Below are positions 41,864-49,930 of a DNA stretch of 64,000 bases, piece by piece (within the stretch, counting starts at the first letter, position 1; the number at the start of each line of letters is the position of its first letter). Made by a program: the position numbers and the translations under genes. The notes under the pieces are model-generated. The model saw nothing but the letters and a program-made list of their open reading frames with translations, did no database searches and was not told the origin of the DNA. The stretch comes from JAGVSV01 sp040766135 (lineage in GTDB: Bacteria; Bacillota; Clostridia; Christensenellales; Aristaeellaceae): positions 1-64,000 of the forward strand of contig JAXGRA010000011.1 of the NCBI GenBank assembly GCA_040766135.1, read 5' to 3'.

Positions 41864-43003
41864 CTATATGGCAGGGGCGTTCAGGTAGGCGCCCACGCCG
41901 TTGTCCTGGATGTCGGTAAAGCTGGGCATATTGTCCACCGTGATGGTGCCCAGGCCTAAGTCGGTATAGGCCTGTGCAAACTGCAAAATGCCGGTCACAT
42001 GCCGCGCCACGCGCTCGTTGAGCGGATGCCCGTCTTCATCAAAGGGCACATACAGCCGCCCATACTGCGCCGCGCGCACATAGAACTTGTCCTTGCCCTC
42101 CACCACCAGTGCTTCGTCGGTCTTGCCGCGCAGGCGGCCCTGGCTGGGGTTGGCGGTTTCCATCAGCACGGCATAGGTATCGGTAAAGTCGCCCAGCTCG
42201 CGGTGCGTCAGGCCGTGCAGGTTTTTGGGCGACGGCTCTAACATGATGTCCATGCCCTCCATCTGCATGTTCAGCAGCGCCCAGCTGCTTAATTCCATGG
42301 CGTCCTCGTGCGATACCACGGCGTTGATGGTGGGATATTCCGGCGAGGCCTCGTGCAGGTCGATGGTGATGTCGATGCCCTCGGCACGGATCAGTTCAGC
42401 CACAGCATAGCTGATGCGCTCGGTCAGCGTGCCGTCGGGGCGGCCGGGATAGGAGCGGTTGAGGTTGCGCGTTTCGGAACCGGACAGCCGCTGTCCGGAC
42501 GAGGCGTGCACATAGATCTCCGGGTCGGGCCATTGGTGCACCGGGTTGGTGGCGCGCGAGCCGAAGCGGAACCAGCGCGCGCCGCCGGGGGTGTCGATGG
42601 TAAAGCGCATGGGCGCGCCCTCCTGCGGGTCGGTGCAGGTAAACGCGCTGTGGTTGGCGCGCGGGATGACATACAGCGTGCCCGCCGCCATGCGCGCGTT
42701 TTCAACCAGCAGTATGGCGGACATCTGCCCGGCCGGTTCGTTGGGGTGCGTGCCGCCTAATACCAGCATGCTGTCGCCGGGCTCCTCCCCCTTGAGGATA
42801 TATACCTCGGTATCGCCCGCCGTGCCTTTCAGCGCCGGGAACCAGTCCGACAGCAGGCGCTGCCCGGTGACGCCGGGGCCGGGATAGATGGGCTCCGCCT
42901 CGTGCATGGACAAAAACTGCTGCGCCAGCAGCACGCACAAAACGGCGGTCACGGCAAGGAGGGCGACGGCCCATATCCGGTGATGCTTTGAGTGTAATTG
43001 CAT
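41864..43003 (-). CDS. Membrane-anchored AstE/AspA-like zinc deacylase A
   Basis: A 379-residue protein: N-terminal anchor (about 10-30), then the deacylase domain. Zinc ligands are His/Glu of GGTHPNEPAG and His of IDLHEASPEYP; NLNRSYPG should bind the substrate carboxylate. The C-terminal third (about 250-379) is an extension shared with deacylase B at 45160. It stands right after the 47-residue membrane protein and permease A, a gene order repeated in module B, so deacylation and transport are probably linked. The catalytic site should face the outside. Confidence 0.85.
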   Translation of the reverse strand: MQLHSKHHRIWAVALLAVTAVLCVLLAQQFLSMHEAEPIYPGPGVTGQRLLSDWFPALKGTAGDTEVYILKGEEPGDSMLVLGGTHPNEPAGQMSAILLVENARMAAGTLYVIPRANHSAFTCTDPQEGAPMRFTIDTPGGARWFRFGSRATNPVHQWPDPEIYVHASSGQRLSGSETRNLNRSYPGRPDGTLTERISYAVAELIRAEGIDITIDLHEASPEYPTINAVVSHEDAMELSSWALLNMQMEGMDIMLEPSPKNLHGLTHRELGDFTDTYAVLMETANPSQGRLRGKTDEALVVEGKDKFYVRAAQYGRLYVPFDEDGHPLNERVARHVTGILQFAQAYTDLGLGTITVDNMPSFTDIQDNGVGAYLNAPAI

Positions 43004-43015
43004 GTCGCTCCCTCC

Positions 43016-43159
43016 TTACTTAATCAGCAGCAGGCGAAGGATGAGCGGCACCAGCACCAGCGCGGCGTCCACCTGCACCAACACGTCTTTTTCACGCAGC
43101 ATGTTCCAGACGATGTTGATAATCAACAGCGCCACCAGCACCAAATAAATGTAGAGCAT
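43016..43159 (-). CDS. 47-residue two-helix membrane protein A
   Basis: Short gene between permease A and deacylase A. GGAGGGGAAAA precedes the ATG at 43159. The product has two hydrophobic helices (MLYIYLVLVALLIINIV, about 1-17, and ALVLVPLILRLLLIK at the end) joined by a short loop LREKDVLVQVD. Its C-terminus VPLILRLLLIK matches VPLLLRTLLIK of the 51-residue protein in module B, which shows both are translated and related. In size and place it stands where TRAP transporters have the small DctQ subunit, but it is far shorter than DctQ. Confidence 0.8.
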   Translation of the reverse strand: MLYIYLVLVALLIINIVWNMLREKDVLVQVDAALVLVPLILRLLLIK

Positions 43160-43169
43160 TTTTCCCCTC

Positions 43170-44453
43170 CTACACCAGGAATGCAAAGGCATTGGGCCAC
43201 AGCAGCAGCACTAAGCCAAACAGCACCAGCAGCACAAACGGCGCAATGCAGTGCACCAGCACGCGGGAGTACTTTAGCTCCACAATGCGCGCTGCATAGT
43301 TGCCGGCCAGCGCCGTGGGCGGCATCAGGTCGCCCAAGCAGCAGATGAACGACAGCGCGGCTGCGATGACGATCTGGTTGCCGCTGGCCAGCAGCGCCAG
43401 CAAGAACGGCACGCCCAGCACCGACGCCGCGCCATAGGACGACACCGCGCCGAAGGCCGGCATGGCCAGGCAGATGGCTAAGTACAGCAGCACCGGCCCT
43501 AAGCTTAGGCAGTTGATGACGATGTAGCCGCGCACGCCCGTCAAGGTCATCACCTGGATGAACATGCCCACGCCCACCAGCTTGCCCAGCACCGGGATGG
43601 TGGTGTGGATGGCATCGCGCACGGTTTCCAGCGCCTTGAACTTGCGACCGGTAAACATGGCCGCCACAGAGCAAATTGCAAAAATCAGCGGCATGCCCAA
43701 GTTGGGCACGGTGCCGGGCAGCGCGCGGGTAAGAACCAGCAGCACCACCAGCAGCGCCAGCGGCAGATAGATCTTGACGCCGTATTGCTTGGCGATGTCG
43801 GTGTTGAGCGAGGATAATACCTTGTCGCGGTCCATCTTGCGCGCGTACTTGTAGCCCAGCGCCAGCACCACGCCGATGGCGCCGGGGATGGTTAGCAGCA
43901 GCAGCGGCCCTTCAAAGCCGATGTAGGGCATGTCCACGCCGCCTGCGATGAGCATGGCCGGGATGTTGACCGGCGGGGCCGCCATGCCCATGATGGCCCC
44001 CAGCGCCAAGATAGCGCCCACCTTGGCCTTGGGGATGCCCAGCATCAAAAACACCGGCGCCACCAGCGCGCCGGAGGACAACACCGCCGCGGTCGACGAG
44101 CCCGTCACCATGCCGGGGAACATCACCATCAGCATCAGCAGCACCAGCATCAATGCCGGCACCTTGTGAAAGCGGTGCACAATGGCGGCGTTGAGCGCCT
44201 CCAGCGCGCCGGACGCCTCGATCACCGTCATGAACACCATGGCCGACGCAATGATGAGGAACGTATCCACATAGACAAACGTGCCCTCAAACAGATGCCG
44301 CAGCGGGAAGCCCTGCCCCGCCACCAGCGCGCCGCCCACAGCGCCCAGCACCATGGACAGGCTGACCGGCAGCTTCAGCAGGAAATTCCCGGCCAGGAAC
44401 ACGCCTAACATGGTCAATAAAACAATCAGTTCAATTTCCATGGGTACCCCCAT
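43170..44453 (-). CDS. TRAP-like large permease A (DctM/IT superfamily)
   Basis: A 427-residue polytopic protein of about 12 helices with typical large-permease phrases: VMFPGMVTGSSTAAVLSSGA, GAIMGMAAPPVNIPAMLIAGG and SFICCLGDLMPPTALAGNYA. TRAP transporters move organic acids with Na+; here neither a periplasmic DctP receptor nor a normal DctQ is present, so the subunit set is unusual. An in-frame ATG at 44441 has a better ribosome site (GGGGG) than the one at 44453. A terminator-like hairpin lies just upstream (44460-44501). Paralogue of the permease at 46510. Confidence 0.85.
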   Translation of the reverse strand: MGVPMEIELIVLLTMLGVFLAGNFLLKLPVSLSMVLGAVGGALVAGQGFPLRHLFEGTFVYVDTFLIIASAMVFMTVIEASGALEALNAAIVHRFHKVPALMLVLLMLMVMFPGMVTGSSTAAVLSSGALVAPVFLMLGIPKAKVGAILALGAIMGMAAPPVNIPAMLIAGGVDMPYIGFEGPLLLLTIPGAIGVVLALGYKYARKMDRDKVLSSLNTDIAKQYGVKIYLPLALLVVLLVLTRALPGTVPNLGMPLIFAICSVAAMFTGRKFKALETVRDAIHTTIPVLGKLVGVGMFIQVMTLTGVRGYIVINCLSLGPVLLYLAICLAMPAFGAVSSYGAASVLGVPFLLALLASGNQIVIAAALSFICCLGDLMPPTALAGNYAARIVELKYSRVLVHCIAPFVLLVLFGLVLLLWPNAFAFLV

Positions 44454-44459
44454 TCCAGT

Positions 44460-44501
44460 ATGAAAAAAGAAGCCTCCGCCCCCTTTGGCCGGGGCGGAGG
44501 C
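44460..44501 (-). terminator. Intra-operon terminator/attenuator
   Basis: Perfect 11-bp arms GCCTCCGCCCC / GGGGCGGAGGC (44472-44482, 44491-44501) with an 8-nt loop; on the minus strand the helix is followed by CTTCTTTTTTCAT. It lies between the DUF6305-like gene and permease A and should reduce transcription of module A. Confidence 0.85.
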
Positions 44502-44507
44502 ATTACA

Positions 44508-45134
44508 TTACTGCGCTACAGGCGCAAACAGGTCCTTGAGCACCTTCATGGCGTCGGCGATGGTGGCAAGCAGCGTGATGGGAATTTCGTTCTCGGCGGC
44601 ATAGTCGGTGAACTTGCCGTCATCGTTGCCTTCCTCGACCACGATGATGTACTTGGACTGCGGCAGCACCATGTCGCTGAAGGTGTCGGACAGCGCGCCG
44701 CGGCGGCCGGGGCCGCCCAGATGCGCCAGGATGACGGTGATTTCATTTTCTTCAGCAGCCTTGAGGAGGGCTTCGGCGCGGGCGATTTCATCCTCCTTGG
44801 AGATGCCGGCAGCGCCCAGGCCCTTGCTGGAGGCGCCTGCGGCGATGATCACGGTTTTGTACTTGGCCACTTCGTCGGCTGCGGCGGTGGCGTTGAAGGT
44901 ATAGGTCGCGCCCACTTTTTTCATCAGGGCGTCCAGCATGGATACGTCGGCGCTCTGCCCGATGGAGGTGATCAGCACGGGCTCGGCGACCATGTCGCGG
45001 GTAAACTCACCGTTTTCGGTGACGACGCGGTTTTCCTTGCTGGTGCGGAACGTATAGGCGGCTTCGGCGCTGACCAGCGCGGTCAGGGCGGTCAGGGCCA
45101 GCACCAGGGCCAGCAGTCGGGTCAATTTCTTCAT
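44508..45134 (-). CDS. Secreted DUF6305-like protein
   Basis: A 208-residue exported protein; signal peptide about 1-24 (LALVSAEAAY region). The mature part is an alpha/beta fold matching the family I know as DUF6305: EPVLITSIGQSADVSMLDAL, KTVIIAAGASSKGLGAAG, VILAHLGGPGRRGALSDTFS and YIIVVEEGNDDGKF. Function unknown; its genes occur with TRAP-like permeases and deacylases, as here, and it could be the missing receptor. It follows deacylase B by 25 bp and ends at a terminator. Confidence 0.8.
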   Translation of the reverse strand: MKKLTRLLALVLALTALTALVSAEAAYTFRTSKENRVVTENGEFTRDMVAEPVLITSIGQSADVSMLDALMKKVGATYTFNATAAADEVAKYKTVIIAAGASSKGLGAAGISKEDEIARAEALLKAAEENEITVILAHLGGPGRRGALSDTFSDMVLPQSKYIIVVEEGNDDGKFTDYAAENEIPITLLATIADAMKVLKDLFAPVAQ

Positions 45135-45159
45135 GAGGTTTCCTCCTTAAATTGTTGGA

Positions 45160-46329
45160 TTATTTCAGCGGCTTGAGGATGCCCTCAAAGCCGTTGGTCA
45201 CAAGGTCGTTGAAGGTGGGCAGGCCGCTGATGGTGAGCGTCTTTTCGGGGTACAGTTCGCCCAGCGCGCCGATCAAATGCCGGCTCATCTCCATGTGATA
45301 GGCCGCGCGCAGCTCGATGGGGCTGCCGGCTTCGGTCAGCTCGCCGGAGTTAAGCAGGCCCAGCTCGGTGATTTTTACATAGTTGGGCGAGATGCCGTCC
45401 TTGACCAGCTTCTCGGTCACCTTGTCGTGGCAGAAGCCCATCACAGGGTTCAGGCTTTCAAACAGCGTGGCCATGGCGTTGGTGTTGTCGCCCAGCGCAC
45501 GGTGCGACAGCCCCCAGCTGGTGGCGCCGCTGCGGTCCAGCTTAAACGGATACCCGTCCATGTTGCCTTCCATCATGGCGTCCAAGTTGGCGTTGAGGAT
45601 GGCGGCGGAGCCCAAATCCATCGCGCGCTCGTGCGCAATCAGGAAGTTGACGGCGCGGAATTCCGGGCTGGCTTCATGCCCGTCAAACAGCAGATCCACG
45701 TTCTCGGTTTCTACCAGTTTGCGGATGCCGTAGCACACCATCTCCACCAGATAGCCTTCCTCCAGGCCGGGGTGGTTGCGGTTGAGGTTGCGGATTTCGG
45801 CAATCTCCCCGTGCTGCAGCATGCGGCCGGAGGTGTTCAGGCGGTAGTTGGGGTCGGGCCACTGGTGCACCGGGTTGGCCAGCCGGGTGCCGATGCGCAC
45901 CTGGCGCGTGGAACCATCCGTCAGCTTGAAAGTCATGTGCCCGGTCTGTGCGCGCAGCGGCAGCGTGGCCGAAAAGGCGCTCAGATTGGCCTGCGGGATC
46001 ACAAACAGCTTGCCCTGCGAGACCGACACGTTTTCGATGTAGGTGATGGCGCTCATCACGGCGGCCGTTTCGTTGGCATGCGTGCCGCCATACACCAGCG
46101 CCACGCCGCCGGGCACGCCGGAATCAAACACGTAGATATCGGTGTCGCCCGCGGTGCCCTTGAGGTTGGGGTTGTATTCGCTCAGCTTCGCGATGCGCGT
46201 CAGCGCGGGGTTGGCGGTGTAAAATTCGTCAGGCTGCTGCAAATCATAGAACTCCTGCCCGGCCAGAAAGGCCAGCGCCAGGGCGGCCAGCAGCACGACC
46301 ACATTGCGCAGGATATGCTTTGTGTTCAT
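45160..46329 (-). CDS. Membrane-anchored AstE/AspA-like zinc deacylase B
   Basis: A 389-residue paralogue of deacylase A. N-terminal anchor about 8-24; zinc ligands His/Glu of GGTHANETAA and His of FDGHEASPEF; NLNRNHPG for substrate. Shared with A: LKGTAGDT, NPVHQWPDP, HEASPE and the C-terminal extension (TISGLPTFND against TVDNMPSFTD). It is encoded 14 bp after the 51-residue membrane protein and permease B. Confidence 0.85.
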   Translation of the reverse strand: MNTKHILRNVVVLLAALALAFLAGQEFYDLQQPDEFYTANPALTRIAKLSEYNPNLKGTAGDTDIYVFDSGVPGGVALVYGGTHANETAAVMSAITYIENVSVSQGKLFVIPQANLSAFSATLPLRAQTGHMTFKLTDGSTRQVRIGTRLANPVHQWPDPNYRLNTSGRMLQHGEIAEIRNLNRNHPGLEEGYLVEMVCYGIRKLVETENVDLLFDGHEASPEFRAVNFLIAHERAMDLGSAAILNANLDAMMEGNMDGYPFKLDRSGATSWGLSHRALGDNTNAMATLFESLNPVMGFCHDKVTEKLVKDGISPNYVKITELGLLNSGELTEAGSPIELRAAYHMEMSRHLIGALGELYPEKTLTISGLPTFNDLVTNGFEGILKPLK

Positions 46330-46343
46330 ATGGCTGTCCTCCC

Positions 46344-46499
46344 TTATTTAATCAGCAGCGTGCGCAGCAGCAGCGGCACAAACAGTATGGCATGGTTGAG
46401 GGCCTTTTCCAGGGACTTGGCGCGCAGGATGTTGACCAGCGCCACCAGCGCCAGGAGGCCGGCGATGACCCGATACAGGATAAAAAGTACGTCGATCAT
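46344..46499 (-). CDS. 51-residue two-helix membrane protein B
   Basis: Short gene between permease B and deacylase B. GGAGGTTTGC precedes the ATG at 46499. Two hydrophobic segments (VLFILYRVIAGLLALVALV, about 4-22, and HAILFVPLLLRTLLIK at the end) flank a charged loop LRAKSLEKALN. Paralogue of the 47-residue protein at 43016 by position, size, topology and C-terminal sequence. Confidence 0.8.
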   Translation of the reverse strand: MIDVLFILYRVIAGLLALVALVNILRAKSLEKALNHAILFVPLLLRTLLIK

Positions 46500-46509
46500 G
46501 CAAACCTCC

Positions 46510-47796
46510 TTATATCATCAGCATGTCCAGCGGCACCAGCGCGATGACCAGGGATAGAATCACCACGATCATCACCGGGACGCAGGAAGCAACGGGCAGC
46601 GCGAGGGATTCCTCATCGCCTTCCAAGCGTGCATGGATGGCAGAGGGGATGGTGGCCGTGCCCAGCAGCGAGCGGTACGAGGCCGCCGCCAAGATAATGC
46701 CCGCAGCCATCAGGCGCAGGGGGCTTAGCTGATAGCCCGCGCCGTTGATGAGCGTGGGGGCCAGCGCCGCCAGCGCCCAGCCAAAGGGCTGCCCCAGCAC
46801 GCGCGCCAGCATAAAGATGGACGCCACGGGGATAATAAACAGCCACAGGTCAGGGGCCTGTACAAATATCGTGCTCAGGTTGCCGGTCACGCCGGTCAGC
46901 CAGAACACCTCGTTGAGCGAACCGGCGGCGAACATCAGCGCCGCAGGCAGCAGCACGGTTTGCGGCCCGTCCAGCGCAGCCGTCAACGGGTTGACGCGCC
47001 GGGGCGCTATCACCGCCGCCAGCAGGAAACCAATCAGGTAGATGACCGGATATCCCAGAAACGGCAAATACATAAACAGGAAGTTGTGCGCAATCACCAG
47101 CACAAACACCACGGCCAGCGGCAGCAGGCAGGCTGCGTTGCCAATGGGGGCTTCCTGGGTGTCGTGGCCCATTTCGCCCAGCAGGCGCTGCCCGCAGGTA
47201 AGGCCATACACGATCAGCGCCGGCAGGCCCGCGGCCAGCAGCGGCACAAAGTACCCTTCAAACGAGGGGTTGTAACTGCCCGCGCGGCCCAGCACCATCA
47301 GCATGGCCGGCGCGCACAGCGGCGGCAGCACCATGCCTAAGAAGCTTCCGGCGGCGGCTATTTCGACAGCCTTGGCGCGGGGCAGGCCCCGGCGCTTCAG
47401 CATGTGGGCGGCCAGCACGCCGGTGGTCGCCGCGCTGGCCAGCGCGCTGCCGGTGAGCATACCGGGCACGCCAATCCAGAACAGCAGCCCCATCAATTTC
47501 AGCTGGTTGGACAGCTTGCGGTTTAAGCATTTGTTAAGCAAGTATTCAAACGTGCCGTTCTGATACAGCAGGGCCACCAGCAGGCCGCCCATGAGCATCC
47601 ACATCGCCACGTCCAAATAGGCAAAAGCACCCTCCACCACCTCGCGCGGGCGGAAGCCCTGGCCGGAGAGAAAGGGTGCAGCCAGCGCCACCAATATAAT
47701 GACGGCGGGCATATATCCCTCGCGCTTGCGCAGCAGCAGCGCCGCAACGGCCAGCACCACGGCGGCCATTGCCAAAATCAGATAGGTTTCAGTCAA
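46510..47796 (-). CDS. TRAP-like large permease B
   Basis: A 428-residue polytopic protein, paralogous to permease A: FWIGVPGMLTGSALASAATT (against FPGMVTGSSTAAVL), GSFLGMVLPPLCAPAMLMV and LSGQGFRPREVVEGAFAYLD. The start is a TTG at 47796 with GGGAG 9 nt upstream; no in-frame ATG lies nearby. It is the first transporter gene after gamma-glutamyltransferase, from which it is separated by a strong hairpin. Confidence 0.85.
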   Translation of the reverse strand: MTETYLILAMAAVVLAVAALLLRKREGYMPAVIILVALAAPFLSGQGFRPREVVEGAFAYLDVAMWMLMGGLLVALLYQNGTFEYLLNKCLNRKLSNQLKLMGLLFWIGVPGMLTGSALASAATTGVLAAHMLKRRGLPRAKAVEIAAAGSFLGMVLPPLCAPAMLMVLGRAGSYNPSFEGYFVPLLAAGLPALIVYGLTCGQRLLGEMGHDTQEAPIGNAACLLPLAVVFVLVIAHNFLFMYLPFLGYPVIYLIGFLLAAVIAPRRVNPLTAALDGPQTVLLPAALMFAAGSLNEVFWLTGVTGNLSTIFVQAPDLWLFIIPVASIFMLARVLGQPFGWALAALAPTLINGAGYQLSPLRLMAAGIILAAASYRSLLGTATIPSAIHARLEGDEESLALPVASCVPVMIVVILSLVIALVPLDMLMI

Positions 47797-47834
47797 AGCA
47801 TTGCGCTCCCTTCCGTGTCCCCGCAGGGCGGGAA

Positions 47835-47862
47835 GCCGTCCCCCGGTTGGTCGGGGGACGGC
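47835..47862 (-). promoter_or_regulatory. Intercistronic hairpin between ggt and permease B
   Basis: Perfect 10-bp arms GCCGTCCCCC / GGGGGACGGC around an 8-nt loop, 6 bp after the ggt stop. There is no T-run, so RNA processing or 3'-end protection of ggt mRNA is more likely than termination. Confidence 0.65.
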
Positions 47863-47868
47863 GATGGA

Positions 47869-49593
47869 TCAGTACGCCAGGGCCTTGTAGTTACGCCGCG
47901 GGTCGCCGCCGGCGTAGAAGGTGTTGTTTTCACGGTCCAGGTAGATGGCTGCAATGCCGCCCACGGCGGAGCTGTAGTCGCCTACCGGTTTGAGGATGTA
48001 GCCATAGGCTTCCAGCGCCTTCAGGGTTTCCTCGTCAAAGCGCTTTTCTTCCACGGTGATCGTGGAATCAAAACGGCTGATGGCCAGCGCACGCGGCGCG
48101 TTGATGGCCTGCTGGATGTTCATGTCAAACAGCAGCACGTTGTTGATAACCGCCGCAATGGCCGGCGGGATGGCCAGGCTGCCGGGGGAGCCGATGGCCA
48201 TGATGGGCTCGCCATCCTTCAGCACCAGTGTGGGGGAGATGGTGGAGCGCACGCGCTTGCCGGGCATGACGTAGTCGGGGCTGTCGGACTTGGCGGGGTC
48301 GTGCTCCATGTTGCTGATGTGGCTGTTGAAGAAGAAGCCCAGCCCGTCAATCATGAACTTGGCGCCCCAGCCTAAGCCTAAGGTGTTGGTGGTGGATACG
48401 ATGTTGCCATACTGGTCAATGACCGCGATATGGCTGGTGTGCTTGCCGTCCTCACCCGTCGGGACGAGCTTGGTTACCGGCAGGTCGCCCGAGGGGGCGG
48501 GGCCTTCAAACACCTTCTCGGTGGGCATCAGCTTGACGCGCTCGGCGGCATATTCCTTGCTGACCATCTGGGCGATGGGCAGGTCGTAGAAGGCCGGGTC
48601 GCCGATGAAGGCATAGGAGTCGGACAGGCCCATACGGGACGCTTCGTTAAAGGTAAACAGGTATTCCGGGGTGTTAAAGCCCATGGCCTTCAGGTCATAG
48701 TGCTCCAGGATGTTGAGCATTTCCAGCAGCCAGTCGCCGCCGTTGGAGGGGGGCGGCACGGTGACCACTTCGTAGCCATGGTAGGTGGTGCGGATGGCTT
48801 CGCGCTCTGCGGTGGTGTAGATGGCCATGTCGTCCATGGTGATCAGGCTGCCGCCTGCCCGCAGGCCGTCCACAACCTCCTGGGCGAGGGAGCCGGTGTA
48901 GAACTCCTCAATGCCGCCCTTGGCAATGCGCTCCAGCACGTCGGCCAGCTGCTCGTTCTTGAACAGGTCGCCTTCGGCGTAGGGGATGCCCTCATCGGTG
49001 TACAGCTCGGTGAAGCCCTTGACGGCGGTCAGGATATCATAGTTGTCGGTGATCGCGCTGGCCAGACGGCTGTCCATGTTGAAGCCTTCGCGCGCCAGCT
49101 TGATGGCCGGGGCCATGACCTCTTCGCGGGACATGGTGCCGTATTTTTCCAGCGCCGTCAGCAGGCCATGCACCTGGCTGGGCACGGCCACGTTCTTGGC
49201 GGTGGCGGCGTCGGCCTTCTTGTCAAACCAGCCGGGCTCAACGGCGGCGGGCACGGTTTCCATGTATTCCAGCACCTTGTACTGGTTGCCTTCCTTGAGG
49301 TAGATGTTCATCATGCCGCAGCCGCCCACGCCGCTCAGGTTGGGCTCGACCACGCCGATGGCAAATGCGGTGGCTACCGCGGCGTCCACCGCGTTGCCGC
49401 CGGCCTTCAGGATATCAATGCCGATTTGGCTGGAATAGGGGTTGCAGCTGGACACGCCGCCATGGGTGCCCACCGCGCCGTTGCCAAACTCATCGCCTTC
49501 CATGGCGGGGGCGCTTTCGGTCAGTGCGGTGGCTGACAGGGACATCAGCATCACCAGGGACAGGAGAAGTGCCAAAAGTTTTCTTGATTTCAT
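47869..49593 (-). CDS. ggt: Gamma-glutamyltransferase (secreted)
   Basis: A 574-residue exported Ntn-hydrolase precursor. Signal peptide about 1-28. The enzyme self-cleaves before the catalytic threonine, here Thr386 in GKHTSHIAVID (the usual TTH reads TSH). It releases gamma-glutamyl groups from glutathione or other gamma-glutamyl peptides. Other family marks: NAVDAAVATAFAIGVVEPNLSG (large subunit), GSPGSLAIPPA and PDYVMPGKRVRSTISPT (small subunit). It is the first gene of the deacylase/permease operon, behind a TTGACT-N17-TATAAT promoter and a leader of about 215 nt. Confidence 0.94.
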   Translation of the reverse strand: MKSRKLLALLLSLVMLMSLSATALTESAPAMEGDEFGNGAVGTHGGVSSCNPYSSQIGIDILKAGGNAVDAAVATAFAIGVVEPNLSGVGGCGMMNIYLKEGNQYKVLEYMETVPAAVEPGWFDKKADAATAKNVAVPSQVHGLLTALEKYGTMSREEVMAPAIKLAREGFNMDSRLASAITDNYDILTAVKGFTELYTDEGIPYAEGDLFKNEQLADVLERIAKGGIEEFYTGSLAQEVVDGLRAGGSLITMDDMAIYTTAEREAIRTTYHGYEVVTVPPPSNGGDWLLEMLNILEHYDLKAMGFNTPEYLFTFNEASRMGLSDSYAFIGDPAFYDLPIAQMVSKEYAAERVKLMPTEKVFEGPAPSGDLPVTKLVPTGEDGKHTSHIAVIDQYGNIVSTTNTLGLGWGAKFMIDGLGFFFNSHISNMEHDPAKSDSPDYVMPGKRVRSTISPTLVLKDGEPIMAIGSPGSLAIPPAIAAVINNVLLFDMNIQQAINAPRALAISRFDSTITVEEKRFDEETLKALEAYGYILKPVGDYSSAVGGIAAIYLDRENNTFYAGGDPRRNYKALAY

Positions 49594-49881
49594 GAGGTAC
49601 GCTCCTTCTTTTTATTATTACGCCCTACAGGCGTTGGGGTCAGTCAAACATACAACCAGCGTCAACATCAACAACAAGGATAAGCATTTTTCAGTGTTGC
49701 TGCCTGTAACCGCCCTCCTTTATGGTATGCGATTGGTCTTGCTGTGTTTCCAGCGCATGTTCTTGGCGGCGTCGCCACCCGGATTGCGCAGCGGCAATAC
49801 GCACAGCTGCCTGTATATATTATACGGACTGTCCTGCTTGCAGTCAATGTGCATATCTATGAATCGCTGTAGTATAAACAC
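49594..49881 (-). other. Leader and promoter region of ggt operon
   Basis: No firm gene. It holds the ggt promoter (listed separately) and a 5' leader of about 215 nt. A 44-codon frame, ATG 49854 to TAA 49720 on the minus strand, contains PLRNPGGDAAKNMRWKHSK but has no ribosome site, and the promoter lies inside it. It may be a decayed gene end. No hairpin with T-run was seen in the leader. Confidence 0.4.
49819..49847 (-). promoter_or_regulatory. Sigma-70-type promoter of ggt operon
   Basis: On the minus strand TTGACT (49847-49842), 17 bp, TATAAT (49824-49819). This is one of the best promoters of the window and explains co-expression of the leftward run from ggt. Confidence 0.75.
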
Positions 49882-49911
49882 AAAAAAAGCAGGCATTTAC
49901 CCGCCTGCTTT
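49882..49911 (-). terminator. Rho-independent terminator after Phd-like gene
   Basis: On the minus strand AAGCAGGC pairs with GCCTGCTT (49903-49910, 49887-49894), followed by seven T. It ends the gene at 49931-50686 just before the ggt promoter. Confidence 0.88.
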
Positions 49912-49930
49912 GCGCAGCGTGTCGGTATGT

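Noticed and set aside
45277..46557. 426-codon plus-strand frame opposite deacylase B and its neighbours
   Set aside because: Antisense shadow across three real minus-strand genes; no ribosome site and biased composition.
48430..49536. 368-codon plus-strand frame opposite ggt
   Set aside because: Gly/His/Val-rich antisense shadow of a gene with clear family motifs.
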